Part shown: positions 33,160-45,114 of the stretch, piece by piece
How positions within the stretch are numbered: the stretch's first letter is position 1
Layout of the letters: each line of letters starts with the position of its first letter
DNA from: Phyllostachys edulis
Lineage: Eukaryota; Streptophyta; Magnoliopsida; Poales; Poaceae
DNA: 64,000 nucleotides
Assembly: GCA_036346405.1 (NCBI GenBank)
Contig: CM070548.1
Span: 58,092,611 to 58,156,610, forward strand
Direction of reading: 5' to 3'
Translations under genes and position numbers: made by a program
The notes under the pieces: generated by a model
Told to the model about the DNA's origin: nothing
The model's database searches: none
What the model saw: the letters and a program-made list of their open reading frames with translations, nothing else

Positions 33160-34096
33160 TGGCATTTAAGTGGACCTTTCTTCCTTTCTGATAAAGGGCG
33201 CATCCTCTCCATCTTATTCATTCAAGGTGATCTCGCCCATCTGCTTGGCTAATGCTTTGATTAGCCAACAAATTCTCCAACTGCACCAATGATGGCTGCT
33301 TCAGCCATCCTCTCATTGTGGCCATAAACCCAATGTACTCGGGTCTTAGGCCATGGATGATAATCCTCTTTATCCTCACCTCATTGACCTTCTCCCAAGG
33401 GTCAAGCTGAGATACCTCATGGCAAATATTCTTGACTTTTGTAAAGTATTGACTAGCACTCAAAGTCTCATGTGAGATATCTGCAAGCTCATTCTCCCGG
33501 AGCTGGAGTTGCGCCTCGTTCTTCTTTGAGAACAGCTTCGCCAACATCTCCCATGCCGCCTTCGGTGTCTCCGCCTCCTCGATCTTTGTCTTCAACATGA
33601 ACATAGCCCTGCCTGCCTTATGTGACACTTTTTGCAAGGCTTCTGCATTCTATGGAGGAGATGTCTCAGTGCCTGCAACGGCATCCCATAAGTCCTAACC
33701 CTATAGGTAGTACTCTATGCAGGTCTTCCAATATTCATAATTGAGCATCTTCATTCTGCTGGTTGCACTAATGAGACCCGCCATCTCAATTGATGCCCAG
33801 CATCAACTTTGCTTGGTCCTAGACCAGCGATCTTCGTAGTCCCAGACTGTGATGTCTGACAATGTTTCCCCTTAGCGCCTCTCAGTGCCACACCGAGCAA
33901 TGTAAGCATCTTGCACTTACCAAAGGCTACACTGACCAATGTAAGTGCCCAACACTTATCAAAACCTCACCCACACCATTAATTTGGTTTTGGTGATTAA
34001 TGATAAATCCAAATATACTAAAGGTTTAGTTAATGCTGTTATTGTTTAGTCTCATTTGGATGGAATGATGAAAATCTCTGATTTATGCATTCATTG
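33160..34096 (-). pseudogene. Ty1/copia gag fragment (UBN2-type)
   Basis: The minus-strand frame 33637-33218 reads a copia gag polyprotein segment (KAAWEMLAKLFSKKNEAQLQ, ELADISHETLSASQYFTKVK, RIIIHGLRPEYIGFMATMRGW). The upstream part to about 33780 continues the homology with stops (NYEYWKTCIEYYL). No zinc knuckle, integrase or RT follows. About 33960-34096 may be copia LTR sequence (TTTGGTTTTGGTGATTAATGA) but its borders are unclear. Confidence 0.75.
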
Positions 34097-34364
34097 TGTC
34101 GGGACCGAATTTCTGAATCTGAACCCTCTGTGTATTTCGGCACTAGTCCCTGATCAGTAGCTAGTGTACACAGTGGATACAGCGTTGATAACAAGTTCGA
34201 ATCATGATTCAACATAGAAGTAATAACAAAGTACCAGCCTTAAGGCCACTTATTACAATAAAGGTCACATGACCTCAAGTTTTACAGCAGCGAAAACAGC
34301 AAATGATAAACTCCGAGTGGTGACCCATTAAATTGCCCACCAGCATTTGACTGGGGAGCGTAGC

Positions 34365-34438
34365 CTAGTACTCCAGGTGTCCTTTATCAAAGCCACATGC
34401 GAAGTAGTCGTAATCCTCCTCCATGTCATTGAAGGCTT
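34365..34438 (-). other. Terminal exon-like block of LTR small ORF (74 nt)
   Basis: Minus strand: AAATCTCAG acceptor, then 2 nt + 23 codons + TAG. Acidic and Tyr-rich (NDMEEDYDYFACGFDKG). Bases after the stop (GGCTACGCTCCCCAG) parallel those after the block at 1297. The mini-exon for this family was not found, perhaps lost with the missing right part. Confidence 0.45.
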
Positions 34439-35660
34439 CTGAGATTTAATTTGAGTGTAGCACGTGAGTACATAAAGTACTCCACAAGTCTTGGGAAAGT
34501 TGCATATGCATAGCTTTAACAAATGGGGCTTATATGGTTCTTTTGCACAAAGCAATATTTTATGTTTTAATAATTTTTATAAAGCACATTTGACAAACGT
34601 AGTTTTGATAAATAAATTAATTGTTTCACTAGTGAAGGTTCAAGCTACCAATCACTAGTATTGAAGCTATAGCCGCCAAGGTTTAAAGAGTAGGGCTATA
34701 GCTGCCCAACTGGCTCTAGCGGTCAGAATAACAATATAAGAGTTCCAACTACTCTCGGATTCCCTAAATAATTTTTTGAAAACAAAACTAAAATATACCA
34801 TGTGAAAACGCACCTTGCCCGCCCTTGACTGTGGGCATGGCTATTCGAATAGTTTTACACTCTGCAGAGGCTGTATAGCTTGACCCACATAAGATAATAA
34901 GCTTATAATGTTCGCTTCACACACTTCCAAAGATGTGCGACTAAGTGATTACCACAAGGCCTTTACAATACCTTATCCTTACATCAGCTCACTCGATGAG
35001 CTTAACCCCAAGTCATGGACGTCATCTACCATCGACCCGAAGCTCACCGTTGCAGGGGATGACCTGCCTGAATGTGGAGTTCATTGACAAACATACAGCG
35101 CAAGCCTCGATAGACATGGAAGTTCACTTACCATACCACACGACCCAATATATGGAAGTACATTTATCATAACCTGCACATCTCAAGATATGAAAGTATA
35201 TTTACCATAATCAAGAGAACACCTATCAACCACAGCCTACGAGCTTAATGCTTGGACTTGGTAAATTAGTTGGCCAGGTCCTCCCCATTCTGAACATGTG
35301 GTTGTACGGTAGTGCTTAGTTTCTGTGAGACCCCGACGTTTATTAAGCTCATAATACTTAGTCATCCAATTGACCCTAGTATTATCAACCAAATAAACCC
35401 GGTCTCGAGAGATGTATACTTCCTGAATGCAAGATACATACCTCACAACAAAAGAATGTATCAATTCCATACAACACATAGTACATAAGCAACAAACCGA
35501 AGTTAATACTAATAAAGGAATAGATATTACAAAAGAGAGGCCCTTAGGCCAAATAGCAATAATTACAAAAGATAACAATGAAGCAAAAGTGCCATAAGAT
35601 GGCTATAACAAAAGCCAATTAGTGTGCCTTTACCCACAAGGCAACTAACCGACCGCCAAG

Positions 35661-35720
35661 CTAATCGTCAAACCCGGCACACCTCGCAAGAGTGAAGCCC
35701 TTGGGGCTCACCTCCTTCCT
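35661..35720 (-). other. Terminal exon-like block, frame-damaged copy
   Basis: Equivalent of 46230-46291 but 2 nt shorter (TGCCGGG instead of TGCTTCGGG), which breaks the frame before the TAG. Useful as an internal check on base accuracy. Confidence 0.4.
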
Positions 35721-36890
35721 CTGCAACAAAAGCCACAAAATGCCACAACCACGGGCGATGAGTACATAAAGTACTCCGCAAGACTTACGTGTGAGATAAC
35801 AGAACTATAAATAGCTACATGCAAGCTTTATTTAAGTGGATGAGGCTTTGGACTCATTTTAGCATAAAGCAAGTTTCATTTGCAATAACATAATAGATTG
35901 AAGGCAATTTGACAAAGCATTTTAATTGTTGAAATTCAACGAGGTAGAAACATAGTAACAACAACAAGAACAACCTAGAAGTGACTAACCCAAGTCACCA
36001 CAACAATAGCATGAACTCCCGCTCATACCAACCATGTCAAGTTTTAATTAAAGGTTGTAGTCTAGTCTTGAACGACCTTACCAAGCATGTCCATAACCTA
36101 GGACGAGGCTATTCAATAGTTTTATCCTGCGCAGGTGTACCACTGCATACCACACGCCGCACCGCCTTTCCTTTAGGCACACTACCTTTGGTATGCCGCA
36201 CGGCTAAGTCCTGAGACATTTCCAATGGACAATGCTAATTCTGAGTCGCACAACCCACGGGAGAAGGAGACATCACACAACCTTCCCGAAGCTAATGCTC
36301 CCTCCCACATCACACACACATTTTATCTTTAAAAACACACCAACCGAAAGCGACCCCAATTAACACCGCCCAAAGTACTTAGTCAAGAGGGGTTCCATAT
36401 GCCCTCGTGTGGTTAGTACGTGAAATCGCTGGCTTAGTGACCCAAGTACTCGGTCCTTAGGGACCCAGCATACCACCACATCCAAAACCACGCCATCCAT
36501 CCAATATGCCCAAGTCTAAATCAATCTTTTATTTTCAGTTTTTGATTTTACAATTAATCAAAGCACAAGTGCTGGACATATAAGAGTAATAATCAGTTTT
36601 GAGTGATCAAGACCATCGACTAAGTCGATGATCGCCCATTTCTACCGATAACTAAGCATGTCTAAGCAATTTAAATCGAAACTACTAAGTGATAAGAGCT
36701 CATCCAACGAGCTCCCACCACAGCAAATAACCTAGGCTCATGGTAGTAGAGGATAAACAATTCCTACAGATTATGCAACTATAGGCTTGCTAGCGACATT
36801 TAACACAAAGTAGCATGCATACATAGAAGTAAAACGATATATTAAGCTTTAAAGTAATGGGACAATGATGGAAATGGTCAAACTGCTTGC

Positions 36891-36953
36891 CTTGTTGCTG
36901 GTGGTCACTTTGTTGCGGAGGGTCACTCTCGGGATCACCACAAATGTCGAAGC
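36891..36953 (-). other. Acidic mini-exon-like block in LTR (63 nt)
   Basis: CCGTTAG acceptor, 2 nt + 20 codons + 1 nt (FDICGDPESDPPQQSDHQQQ), then CAAG|GCAAGC, a GC-type donor. Same length and phase as 2601-2663 of a different LTR family. Confidence 0.5.
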
Positions 36954-37689
36954 CTAACGGAAAAGCGAGAAAGAACCGATAAGAACGATTTAAACACAAC
37001 AAAGACAGCACAACAAATGAACTCCAAATTCTCTGAATTTTCTACAGCAGCAAGAGGGTGATTTTAGGAATATTGCAACAAGAACCAATTGATTTGGATT
37101 CTCAATGCAAAAGTTATGAGCAAAACAATTCTGCTCAGCCCTAAAATACCAAACTGCACTATTCACTAATTTAATTATGAGGCAACATTTTCTAGAACAG
37201 CAGCGAAGCTGAAATTTTTACTGTAAAACCAGCACCTCATGAGATGAATAACACAATTGAGTTCATCTCATTTGGAGCTATATTGCACTCTCTACAAATT
37301 TTCAAAAACAAGAACTTGAACAAAATTATAATGCACAAGTCCTCATTTTCCTAGCAGCAACATGCTCAAAACTAATTTTCCCAGTGAGTTCACTAAGAGA
37401 GGAAACCAACAAAGTTGGTCTCACCCAAAAATAATCTATAGAGCATTAGTTATGTATTTTACAAGTTAAGTATTGTTTTTGAGTGTATATTTAAAGTTGG
37501 TTTTAAAATCTAATGGCAAACTGTGCTCTGGAGCTGAACTCAACTTACAATCATTTTTGGATTAAAGTCAAGTTCAAAACAGAGCCAACACAATTTGAAT
37601 GACCTCATTTGGAATTAAAATGAAAGAGATATGAAATTCTAAAGTCTATACCTTATTTCAGTTTAACTAAGACCTCACTGGAATTTCTA

Positions 37690-38240
37690 AAACTCACAAG
37701 GGCATGGGAGGACGTGAGCCACCGATCTTAAATCCAACGGCTCAAGACCTCCCAGGAGAACATCACACACGCCAAGACGTGAAGGTCCAGAGGTCCTGGA
37801 CCTCTTAGCAACTCACATGCGCGAGGTGAGGGGGAGGTCGTGGCCGTAGATGGGAAATCCAACGGACCACAACATGGAAAGGAGGTCCGGAACGGACCGG
37901 ATCTAAAGGGGAGGTCCTCAACGGTGAGATCTTCCAAAGGAAGATCTAAACTATCAAGATCTCCCCAAGGAAGATCTGCATCGTCAAGACCTCACAGGGG
38001 AGGTCCTGGACGGTCCAGATGTTCCAAGGGAGGTCCTCGATGGTTCAGATCGTCCGAGGGAGGACCTTGACGGTCAAGATCTACCCCGGGAGGTCATGAA
38101 CGGCTGAGATGGCCTAGGGGAGGTCCTAAGGGAGGTCCTAACGTCACAGACCTCCAGGGAGGTCTGGACGGCCACGATTGCGAGGAGGTCTTGGGCGCTC
38201 GGATCTCCTCGAGGAGGTCCGGACGCCCTGCACTAACGCC
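37690..38240. repeat. GGAGGTC-motif array 1 in 3' LTR
   Basis: GGAGGTC and GACCTCC recur every ~25-40 bp, often joined to AGATCT(T/C) or CGGT(C/G)AAGATC. Direct and inverted copies alternate. The corresponding array in the 5' LTR is about 47310-47830. Confidence 0.85.
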
Positions 38241-39279
38241 TTAACTCGCAAGACGCACTTGGACATGAATAAATGCGCGCGGGACCATGAGGAGGTCCGC
38301 GCGAGGGAGGTTTTAAATGCGCACAAGAGACAGGTTAATGGCATTTAACGCTAACCCCATGATTGCAATGATTGGGCATTTAAAACGGTGAATTTATGTC
38401 CTAAAAACGACAATGACACGCCGGGACGTCCGACAAAATCCCGAAGCGTGAAGAAGTGATCTCGCCGGCGATATAGAGCCCGCCGGTGAGGTCCAATGAT
38501 ACCGTTGGTCCGCAATAACCGTGCGCACAATGGTCCTTCTCTCAACGGCGGCGGCGGCCTTGAACGCCGTCGAGCGAAGAGGTCAAAAGATGACCAAAGA
38601 CGGCCAAACTACGAAAATGCAAAATGGAGCTCATGCGACAATCAGCGTGTGCCAAAACTAAAGCTCCGCGACATGCATTCAGCGGGTGCCGAACTAAAGG
38701 ACTAACAGAGATACCGGAGGTCCTAAGGTCTTTGGGAGGTCGTGGAGGTGATGACCGGAGTTGGGGAAGACAACGAAGCTTGACTCACGGCACCGGCTCA
38801 AGCTCACTTTGTCCACCTCTGAAAAATGCCCAAACAAAATAAGTTAGGGTTATTCCAGGAGGTTTGGGGAGCAAGAGTGAGCAAGGTTTGAAAGAGGGAG
38901 CCACTGGAACTCTGAGCTCCGAGAAGCTCCAAGGACTTCAACAATGGCGGCCACTAGAGAGGAGGTGAGTGAGTTAGGAGCTCACCAAACATCGGTATGA
39001 CAGCTCCAAGTGTGTAAAGGAAGCCAACGGGAGCTCGAGTGGACACTTATAGCCTGAGGTGAAGGTTATGAGCTGGGGCTAAGCTCCATGGTGAGCTTAG
39101 CCCACGGATTGGTCCATGGGATGGACATGACCTAAAGTTGACAACCGGCGGGGTTGTCTTGACTGATAGATGGAAAGTCGACTGCATTAAATGCGGGTCA
39201 GCAAAGAGCTGTTAAAGGTGCAGAGGCCTGGCGCGCATTAACTCCACTGCCGAGCACGCATGCGCGCCAGAGAAGGAGA

Positions 39280-40160
39280 AGAACAGGAGGTCCTTATGAC
39301 CGTTGGATAAGACACGGGAGGTCCTAACCATCGGATCTCATTTTCGAACCGTTATGTTTTAAGTGGCTGGGAGGAGGTCCCAGCCACACGATCAAGGATG
39401 GGGAGGTCGTGGCCCTCCGATTTCCTTAATCGCGAAAACGCACGTGAGGAAAAGGGACAGGAGGTCCAAAGCGTTGGATCTCCATCCAACGGTGCGGACC
39501 TCCAGTGAGGACTTAACCGCACGCGATCAAAAAGACATGAGGGGAGGTCATGGCCTTTGGATTTAAATCCAAGGGCACACAATGACCGGGGAGGTCTGAT
39601 ATGATGCGCAACAGGCAAGGGAGGTCATGGCCTTTAGATTTAGATCTAAGGGCTACGATCTCACGTGCGCTGGGGAGGTCTGGTGCGCATGAGACAAAAA
39701 GGAGGTCGTGACCGTAGATTTTAATCTAACGGTGCACAACAAAAGATGGGGGAGGTTGTGAGTGCTTGATAACACGGGGAGGTCGTGAGCTGTTGGATCT
39801 GATCCAACGGCTACGACCTTGGTTAGGTGGGAGGTTTGTTTAGTTTAGGTTGAGAGGAGGAGGTCAGGGCCATGGATCTTGGATCCAAGGGCTATGACCT
39901 CACGTAGGTGGGATGACCTGATTGAGTATGTTGAGGAGGAGGTCGTGGTCATTGGATTTGATCCAACGGCCACGACCTCAACAAATGGGATGACCTCATT
40001 GCGATGGTTTAACAAATCGAGGAGGTCTTTGAGGTTTAACACAGGGGAGGTCATGACCGTTGATCACGGATCCAACGGCAATGACCTCATGAGGTGGGAG
40101 GTCCTTGCGGTGTTGATCATGAGGAGGTCGTGGCGGTTGGATGTAAATCCAACAGTGCGA
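39280..40160. repeat. GGAGGTC / CGTTGGAT palindrome array 2 in 3' LTR
   Basis: About 25 AGGTC or GACCT motifs by eye in 880 bp. Several form long hairpins, the clearest at 39940-39978: AGGTCGTGG..TTGGAT, a 3-bp centre, then ATCCAACGGCCACGACCT. Copies are at 48890-49750 and, inverted, at 54190-55170. Confidence 0.88.
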
Positions 40161-40726
40161 CCGATCAAGGTGGAGATGGGGTCTGTTGAGGTGCACATGG
40201 TTGGGCTGGACCAACTTTGAATATGGCTAGCCCAAGGAACAGTGTAGGCTTTTAAATTTAGTTTTTAACAAATGAAACTTACCAGAATTATTTGAGATAG
40301 CAAATGAACTCCAAATTTGATGAAATTTTAACTGGAGCTTGCTGACAATGAGATCAACCTTGCATAAAATTTCCAGAGGTTATTATGCAATGCATTTTTC
40401 TCAGGAAATTCATTAAGGTTGTTTAAAGGATTGTTTTACCTCCAAAATTTATCAAACTAGTTTTACAACTTGTGATATTTTTCAGAGGGTCCCATATCAG
40501 TTTTGGGACCAAGGAAAATATATTCCAAATGTTTGACACAAGATTTAAGATAATTGGAGAATGAGTTTGATTTTTGGTCAACAAGAGCTTTGTGTTTTTG
40601 AATTACACAACTCTTGGACAATAATTACATAAGATTTTAGGGTTTTTCAAGATGTGAGAAAAAGTTTTAATTTCTACACATATAATTATACTTGATTAAC
40701 CCTAATTATACATTTGGGATGTTACA

Positions 40727-40741
40727 AAATCTCTCCCCCTT
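40727..40741 (-). promoter_or_regulatory. Polypurine tract of the minus-strand gypsy
   Basis: AAGGGGGAGAGATTT on the minus strand directly before the 3' LTR, preceded by TCTCGGGACGAGATTTCTG, the usual grass chromovirus context. Confidence 0.88.
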
Positions 40742-40767
40742 ACAGAAATCTCGTCCCGAGATTTGGC

Positions 40768-41343
40768 TCACTCGGTAAAGAAAGATGGATAGTCCGCACG
40801 CAGACGATCTTCTCTTTCCCAAGTAGCCTCATCCTCAGAATGGTTTGACCACTGAACTTTAAGGAACTTGATGGTCTTATTCCTTGTCCTTCGTTCAGAC
40901 TCATCGAGTACGCGAACAGGGTGCTCGCGATAGGTCAAATCGGGTTGGACATCGAGGGTTTCCAACGGAGCTTCCTCGGTTGGAACACGGAGGCACTTCT
41001 TAAGCTGGGACACATGGAAAACATCATGTACCCCCTCAAGTGCAGCTGGCAACTCCAACTTATAGGCAACAGCTCCCTTCTTCTCGATAACGCGGTAGGG
41101 ACCGACATATCGAGGAGCTAACTTGCCCTTGACGCCGAAACATTGATGGCCCTTCAAAGGAGAGACTTTGAGATAAACAAAGTCATTAGGCTCAAAACGT
41201 AACTCACGTCGACGGCGGTCCGCATAGCTCTTTTGCTCGATTGAGTGTGCGCAAACGCTCCTGAATAAAATTTGGACTTGGCGCTCGGCCTCATTGATTG
41301 AGTCCGCCAAAGAGAGGTCTCTCACCGGTCTCGACCAGTTCAA
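40768..41343 (-). CDS. pol: Integrase C-terminus with chromodomain-like tail
   Basis: 191 open codons. Order: the integrase C-terminal segment with YADRRRRELRFEPNDFVYLK and the GPY-like motif LAPRYVGPYRVIEKKGAVAY, then LPAALEGVHDVFHVSQLKKC. The last ~50 residues (FLKVQWSNHSEDEATWERED) fit a chromodomain fold of the type that targets chromovirus integration to heterochromatin. Stop TAG at 40768. This is the longest undamaged piece of the element. The start given is only the first Met after an upstream frameshift, not a real start. Confidence 0.85.
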   Translation of the reverse strand: MNWSRPVRDLSLADSINEAERQVQILFRSVCAHSIEQKSYADRRRRELRFEPNDFVYLKVSPLKGHQCFGVKGKLAPRYVGPYRVIEKKGAVAYKLELPAALEGVHDVFHVSQLKKCLRVPTEEAPLETLDVQPDLTYREHPVRVLDESERRTRNKTIKFLKVQWSNHSEDEATWEREDRLRADYPSFFTE

Positions 41344-41349
41344 CGGGTC

Positions 41350-42299
41350 CTACACTTTCTCCGTATAAGGCCTCAAATGGTGCCATGCCGAGACCGCCTT
41401 TGAAAATTTGTTGTTATAAGAAAACTTCGGCGAATGGCAAGCATTTCTCCCAATGCTTCCCATATGAAAGGACACAAGCACGAAGCATGTCTTCCAAAAC
41501 TTGGTTGACCCTCTCGGTCGACCATCGGTTTGAGGATGATATGCCGTGCTAAAAGGTAAGACAGTGCCCATAGCCTCTTGCAAGCTATGCCAAAACGAGG
41601 CGTGAAAAGGATCCACGATCCGACACAATCGTCTTGACACACCGTGCAAACTCACGATCGGGCGATATAGAGTTCCGCCAAAAGACCTACCAAGTTCAGT
41701 CTTGACGGAAGGAAATGTGCCACCTTAGTCAATCGATCGATGACGACCCAAATGGCATCATTCTTCTTCGGGGTTGTGGGTAGACCGGTGATGAAATCCA
41801 TTCCGATCGAATCCCACTTCCACTCAGGAATTGGCAAAGGTCAAGCAATCTCGCTGACGCCGATGCTCGGCCTTGACACGACGACATCGTCGCGACTCGA
41901 AGAACGAACTCGCAATCTCCCTCTTCATTCGGGTCCACCAAAATCTCTGGCGGAGATCTTGATACATCTTTGTGGCCCCGGATGAATGGATAAAGGTGAA
42001 TCATGGGCTTCATGGAGGATTAAATTCCGCAACTCCATGTCCTTTGGAACCACAAGGCGCTGCCCGAACCTCACGACGCCATGCTCATCCTCAGAGAAGC
42101 ACTTGGTCGTTCCGTTCTTGACATTTGCCTTAATGTGGCTCACTCCAACATCCGACTGCTGGGCGGACTTGATCCGATCCACCAAGGTTGGTTGCACAAC
42201 CAAGGCAGCAAGAGAACCACGCTCAACTAAACCCAAGTTGAGACGCTGAAACTCTTCCAGAAGAGCGGGCTGAAGCTCCTCGACAACAAGGCATGGCAA
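41350..42299 (-). pseudogene. pol: Integrase zinc-binding and catalytic core
   Basis: An HHCC-type N-terminal region (LHEAHDSPLSIHPGP, about 42000) is followed by the core start WDSIGMDFITGLPTTPKKND with the first catalytic Asp (about 41800). The region of the second Asp (VSDRGS-like, about 41615-41637) and the glutamate region (TDGR near 41510-41530) follow in shifted frames. At least three frameshifts separate these pieces. Order and motifs are complete, so the breaks are small indels rather than deletions. Confidence 0.85.
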
Positions 42300-42311
42300 T
42301 GCGCTTTATGA

Positions 42312-42728
42312 CTAAGCGCGCCGGCAAGAATCGACATTAGCCTTGCCCTGATGGTAGTGTATACCCATGTCATAATCCTTGATCAACTCCAACCATCTCC
42401 TTTGCACGAGGTTTAGGTCAGGTTGGGTGAACAAGTACTTGAGGCTCTTGTGATCCGAATACACTTCACAACGATTACCGATTAGGTAATGTCGCCAAAT
42501 CTTAAGGGCATGAATCACAGAAGCCAACTCCAAATCATGAGTAGGGTAGTTGAGTTCATGAGGTCTCAATTGCCTTGATGCATAGGCCACTACCTTGCCT
42601 TCTTGCATAAGGACACAACCGAGGCCTCGACGAGAAGCATCGCAAAAGATATCGAAGCCGATGGATATCGGGAAGAACAAGAACGGAGCGGTGGTCAAAC
42701 GCTTTTGAGTATTGGAAACTTTCCTCAC
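42312..42728 (-). pseudogene. pol: RNase H domain
   Basis: Continuous 138-codon frame with FDIFCDASRRGLGCVLMQ, VVAYASRQLRPHELNYPTHD, LELASVIHALKIWRHYL and VYSDHKSLKYLF, giving the Asp-Glu-Asp set of RT-linked RNase H, which removes the RNA template during reverse transcription. Ends at a stop near the integrase border (expected CRRA or SRRA context). Confidence 0.9.
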
Positions 42729-43560
42729 ACCCAGCGGACCACACGAACTTCTTGTCCTTCTTGAGCAACTCCGTCATCGGCCATGATCTTAGAGAAGTTC
42801 TCGATAAGCGGCGATAATATCCCGCTAAACCGAGAAAACTCCGCACATCGGTGACCGGCGAGTTGACTCCATGAAAGAACATCGCTGACCTTGCTAGGAT
42901 CAACAGCTCGCCTCCGCTGAAAGAATATGGCCTAAGAAGGCCACTTTCTTCAACGAGAATCGCGACTTGTCAACTTCGCGTCAAATGGTGCTCACGTAGC
43001 TTGCCTAACACAAGCTTCAGATGCTCGGCATGATCCTCATCGTTCTTGGAGTAGATAAGAATATCATCGATGAAGACCACGACAAACTTATCCAGATACT
43101 CCATGAATACCGAATTCATGAGGTTCATGAACAAGGCAGAGCATTGGTTAAGCGAATGACATGACGGTGTACTCGTACAAGCCGTGGCGAGTAGAAACGC
43201 CGTCTTTGGAATATCCTCGGGCGAATCCAACTCGATGATATCCCACTCTCGATCAATCTTGGAGAAAACTCGAGCTCCGGTTAATTGATCGAAGAGATCG
43301 TCGATCTTGGGCAATGGATACTTGTTCTTTACCGTCACTTCATTAAGTGGGCGGTAATCAACGCACATCGCAAAGTGCCGCCCTTCTTCTTTACGAAGAT
43401 TGCCGGACAACCCCACGGAGATGAGCTAGGCGAATGAAACCCTTCTCTTGCAGCTCACTTAATCGCTTCTTCAATTCTACCAACTCGTTCGGTGGCATCC
43501 GATAAGGCCTCTTTGAGATAGGGGCGTACCAGAGCCAACTCAATGACAAACTCGAGGTCT
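42729..43560 (-). pseudogene. pol: Reverse transcriptase
   Basis: Fingers/palm motifs MCVDYRPLNEVTVKNKYPLP (about 43370-43315) and LFDQLTGARVFSKID. The catalytic FIDDILIYSKND box is at 43073 downward, and VRSFLGLAGYYRR in the connection lies near 42830-42860. Frameshifts near 42960, 43150-43200 and 43420 break the frame. All key motifs remain visible. Confidence 0.9.
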
Positions 43561-44010
43561 CGAGCGGGTGGCATCCCTGAAGATCTGCGGAAAGACATCA
43601 ACGAAGTCACAAACTGTTGGGACTTCGCTAATATCTAGAGCGGGCTTCGCTTCAAGCGCGAAGAGATGCGGATCTAGCGACTTCTGCTAAAAGCGAACCC
43701 GCTGCGCGGGGACTAGATAGAGATGAGCTTCTGGCGCAATCGATTTGCCCCATGTGTTGGGACAACCAATCCATGCCAAGAATCACATCAAGACTCGCTG
43801 AATGGAGAAGGATAAGGTTAAGCTAAGAAACCTACCCTTCGATCTCGATAGGGACATCCTACACTCAGATTCGGCTCTCAACTCCGAACCAGGAGAGCGA
43901 ATGAGTAGCGGACCGACAATGGAGAGAAAAGAAGCTCCCGACAGCAAAAAAAGACTCGTAAACAAACGAATGAGATGCTCTGAATCAAACAAAACGATGG
44001 CGGGATGAGA
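43561..44010 (-). pseudogene. pol: Aspartic protease region
   Basis: The active-site motif is damaged: the frame reads VLFDSEHLIRLF where the + strand relative at 60995 reads VLFDSGASHSLF. The difference is one missing G (CAGAGC versus CAGGAGC). The enzyme would process gag-pol. This single base is decisive for whether the copy is dead. Confidence 0.75.
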
Positions 44011-45114
44011 GTTAACGAAAGTGTACCTAGCACGGCGTCGGGTGCCTCTGAGCCTCCTCTGTGGTGATGGCGTTGACGCGACCACTACCCACGCCTTGGG
44101 TAGTCGGGACGATCTTCGGTCTGAGCCACCACCTCGGCCGCGTCCTCCATTAGGGCGAGGGCTCTCTGTCTTCTTAGGGCATTGGTTCGCATAATGCCCC
44201 TTCCGTTGCATGAGAAACATGTGACCCCGCGGCCTGGTTGCGGGGCCGCTCTGTGACTTCGCAGTGCGTGGATCGAGACACGGCTGCGATGGATGAGGAA
44301 CGAGGCGGGTGACCTCGGGCGCCAAGAGTGAGAGTGGTACCCCGAGACCGCCTCAAGGGGCGGAAGAAGCGCCCTGGATGACTTATGGGCCTCCCACTTG
44401 CGCTATGGAGTCCATAAGCTCTCGAGCCACATGCTCACGACAATGGCCTTGTCGACCAAGGTCTGAAAATCAGAAAGTCGACAATGGATAGCTTGTCCTT
44501 GACTCCTCGGACAAGCCACGCTGAACTTGGCACCTTAGCCATATCGGTGGCCACATCCTCGGGAGCATAACGAGCTAGATGGTTGAACTCGAGACATACT
44601 CCATGGTCGAAGCTCGCCCTTGCTTGGCGCAAGAAACTCCCCTTCTTGATCTCCATCAAGCCGGCAGGATGTGAGCCCGCGGAAGGCAAGACGGAACTCC
44701 TCCCAAGAGACGGTGTGATCCACGGGCTGCATGGCGAGAAAGCTCTCCCACCATGACAAAGCTGCACCCTCCAGCTGGTGCGATGCAAACAGCGCCTTCT
44801 CGTGCTCGGCAATGCGCGATCTGGCTTCGCTCCACAAGACGGCCAATCGTCGCATCCAAAGGGTCCTCGACCGGGAAAAGGTAGGGGCTGAGTACGAAGA
44901 AACTCCGCGAGTCCTCCACGCGGTGATGGGCGTTCACGGCCCAGATCCCGAAGCTCCGGTAAGTGCGGTGGTGTTGCGCGATGGCGTCGATAGAACTCTC
45001 TGTCATCCGCGCGTTGCTTCGATCTGAAGAAGAACCTCGGCCATGGTCGGAGGAGGAGGAAGCTCCTCGTCCGGACCAGCCGATCGCCTTGGCCGCTACG
45101 AAAAGGCCCGCCAT
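44011..45114 (-). pseudogene. gag: Ty3/gypsy gag with zinc knuckle
   Basis: ATG at 45114 starts MAGLFVAAKAIGW. Gag core pieces in alternating frames: SRIAEHEKALFASHQLEGAA, LSWWESFLAMQPVDHTVSWEEFR, and FNHLARYAPEDVA further on. A CCHC knuckle is split by an indel (about 44240-44180; GHYANQCPKK in one frame). At least four frameshifts. Same start as the relative at 59870. Confidence 0.85.

Larger units (their letters stand above)
35324..40726 (-). repeat. 3' LTR (5.4 kb) of the minus-strand gypsy
   Basis: Contains about 35839-36800, absent from the 5' LTR. Two stretches (37690-38240 and 39280-40160) are packed with GGAGGTC motifs and hairpins. A related LTR occurs at 53651-59096 and also contains the extra block, so the 5' LTR of this element carries a deletion. 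Confidence 0.92.

Noticed and set aside
36790..37011. 73-codon minus-strand ORF as a protein in its own right
   Set aside because: Upstream and downstream parts are not codon-conserved in the other LTR copies. Only the 63-nt splice-bounded block is retained, so I report that instead.
37840..40220. Multiple ORFs over the GGAGGTC arrays
   Set aside because: Repeat-driven translations (GRS, RSSKG-type) on both strands; not maintained between the LTR copies.
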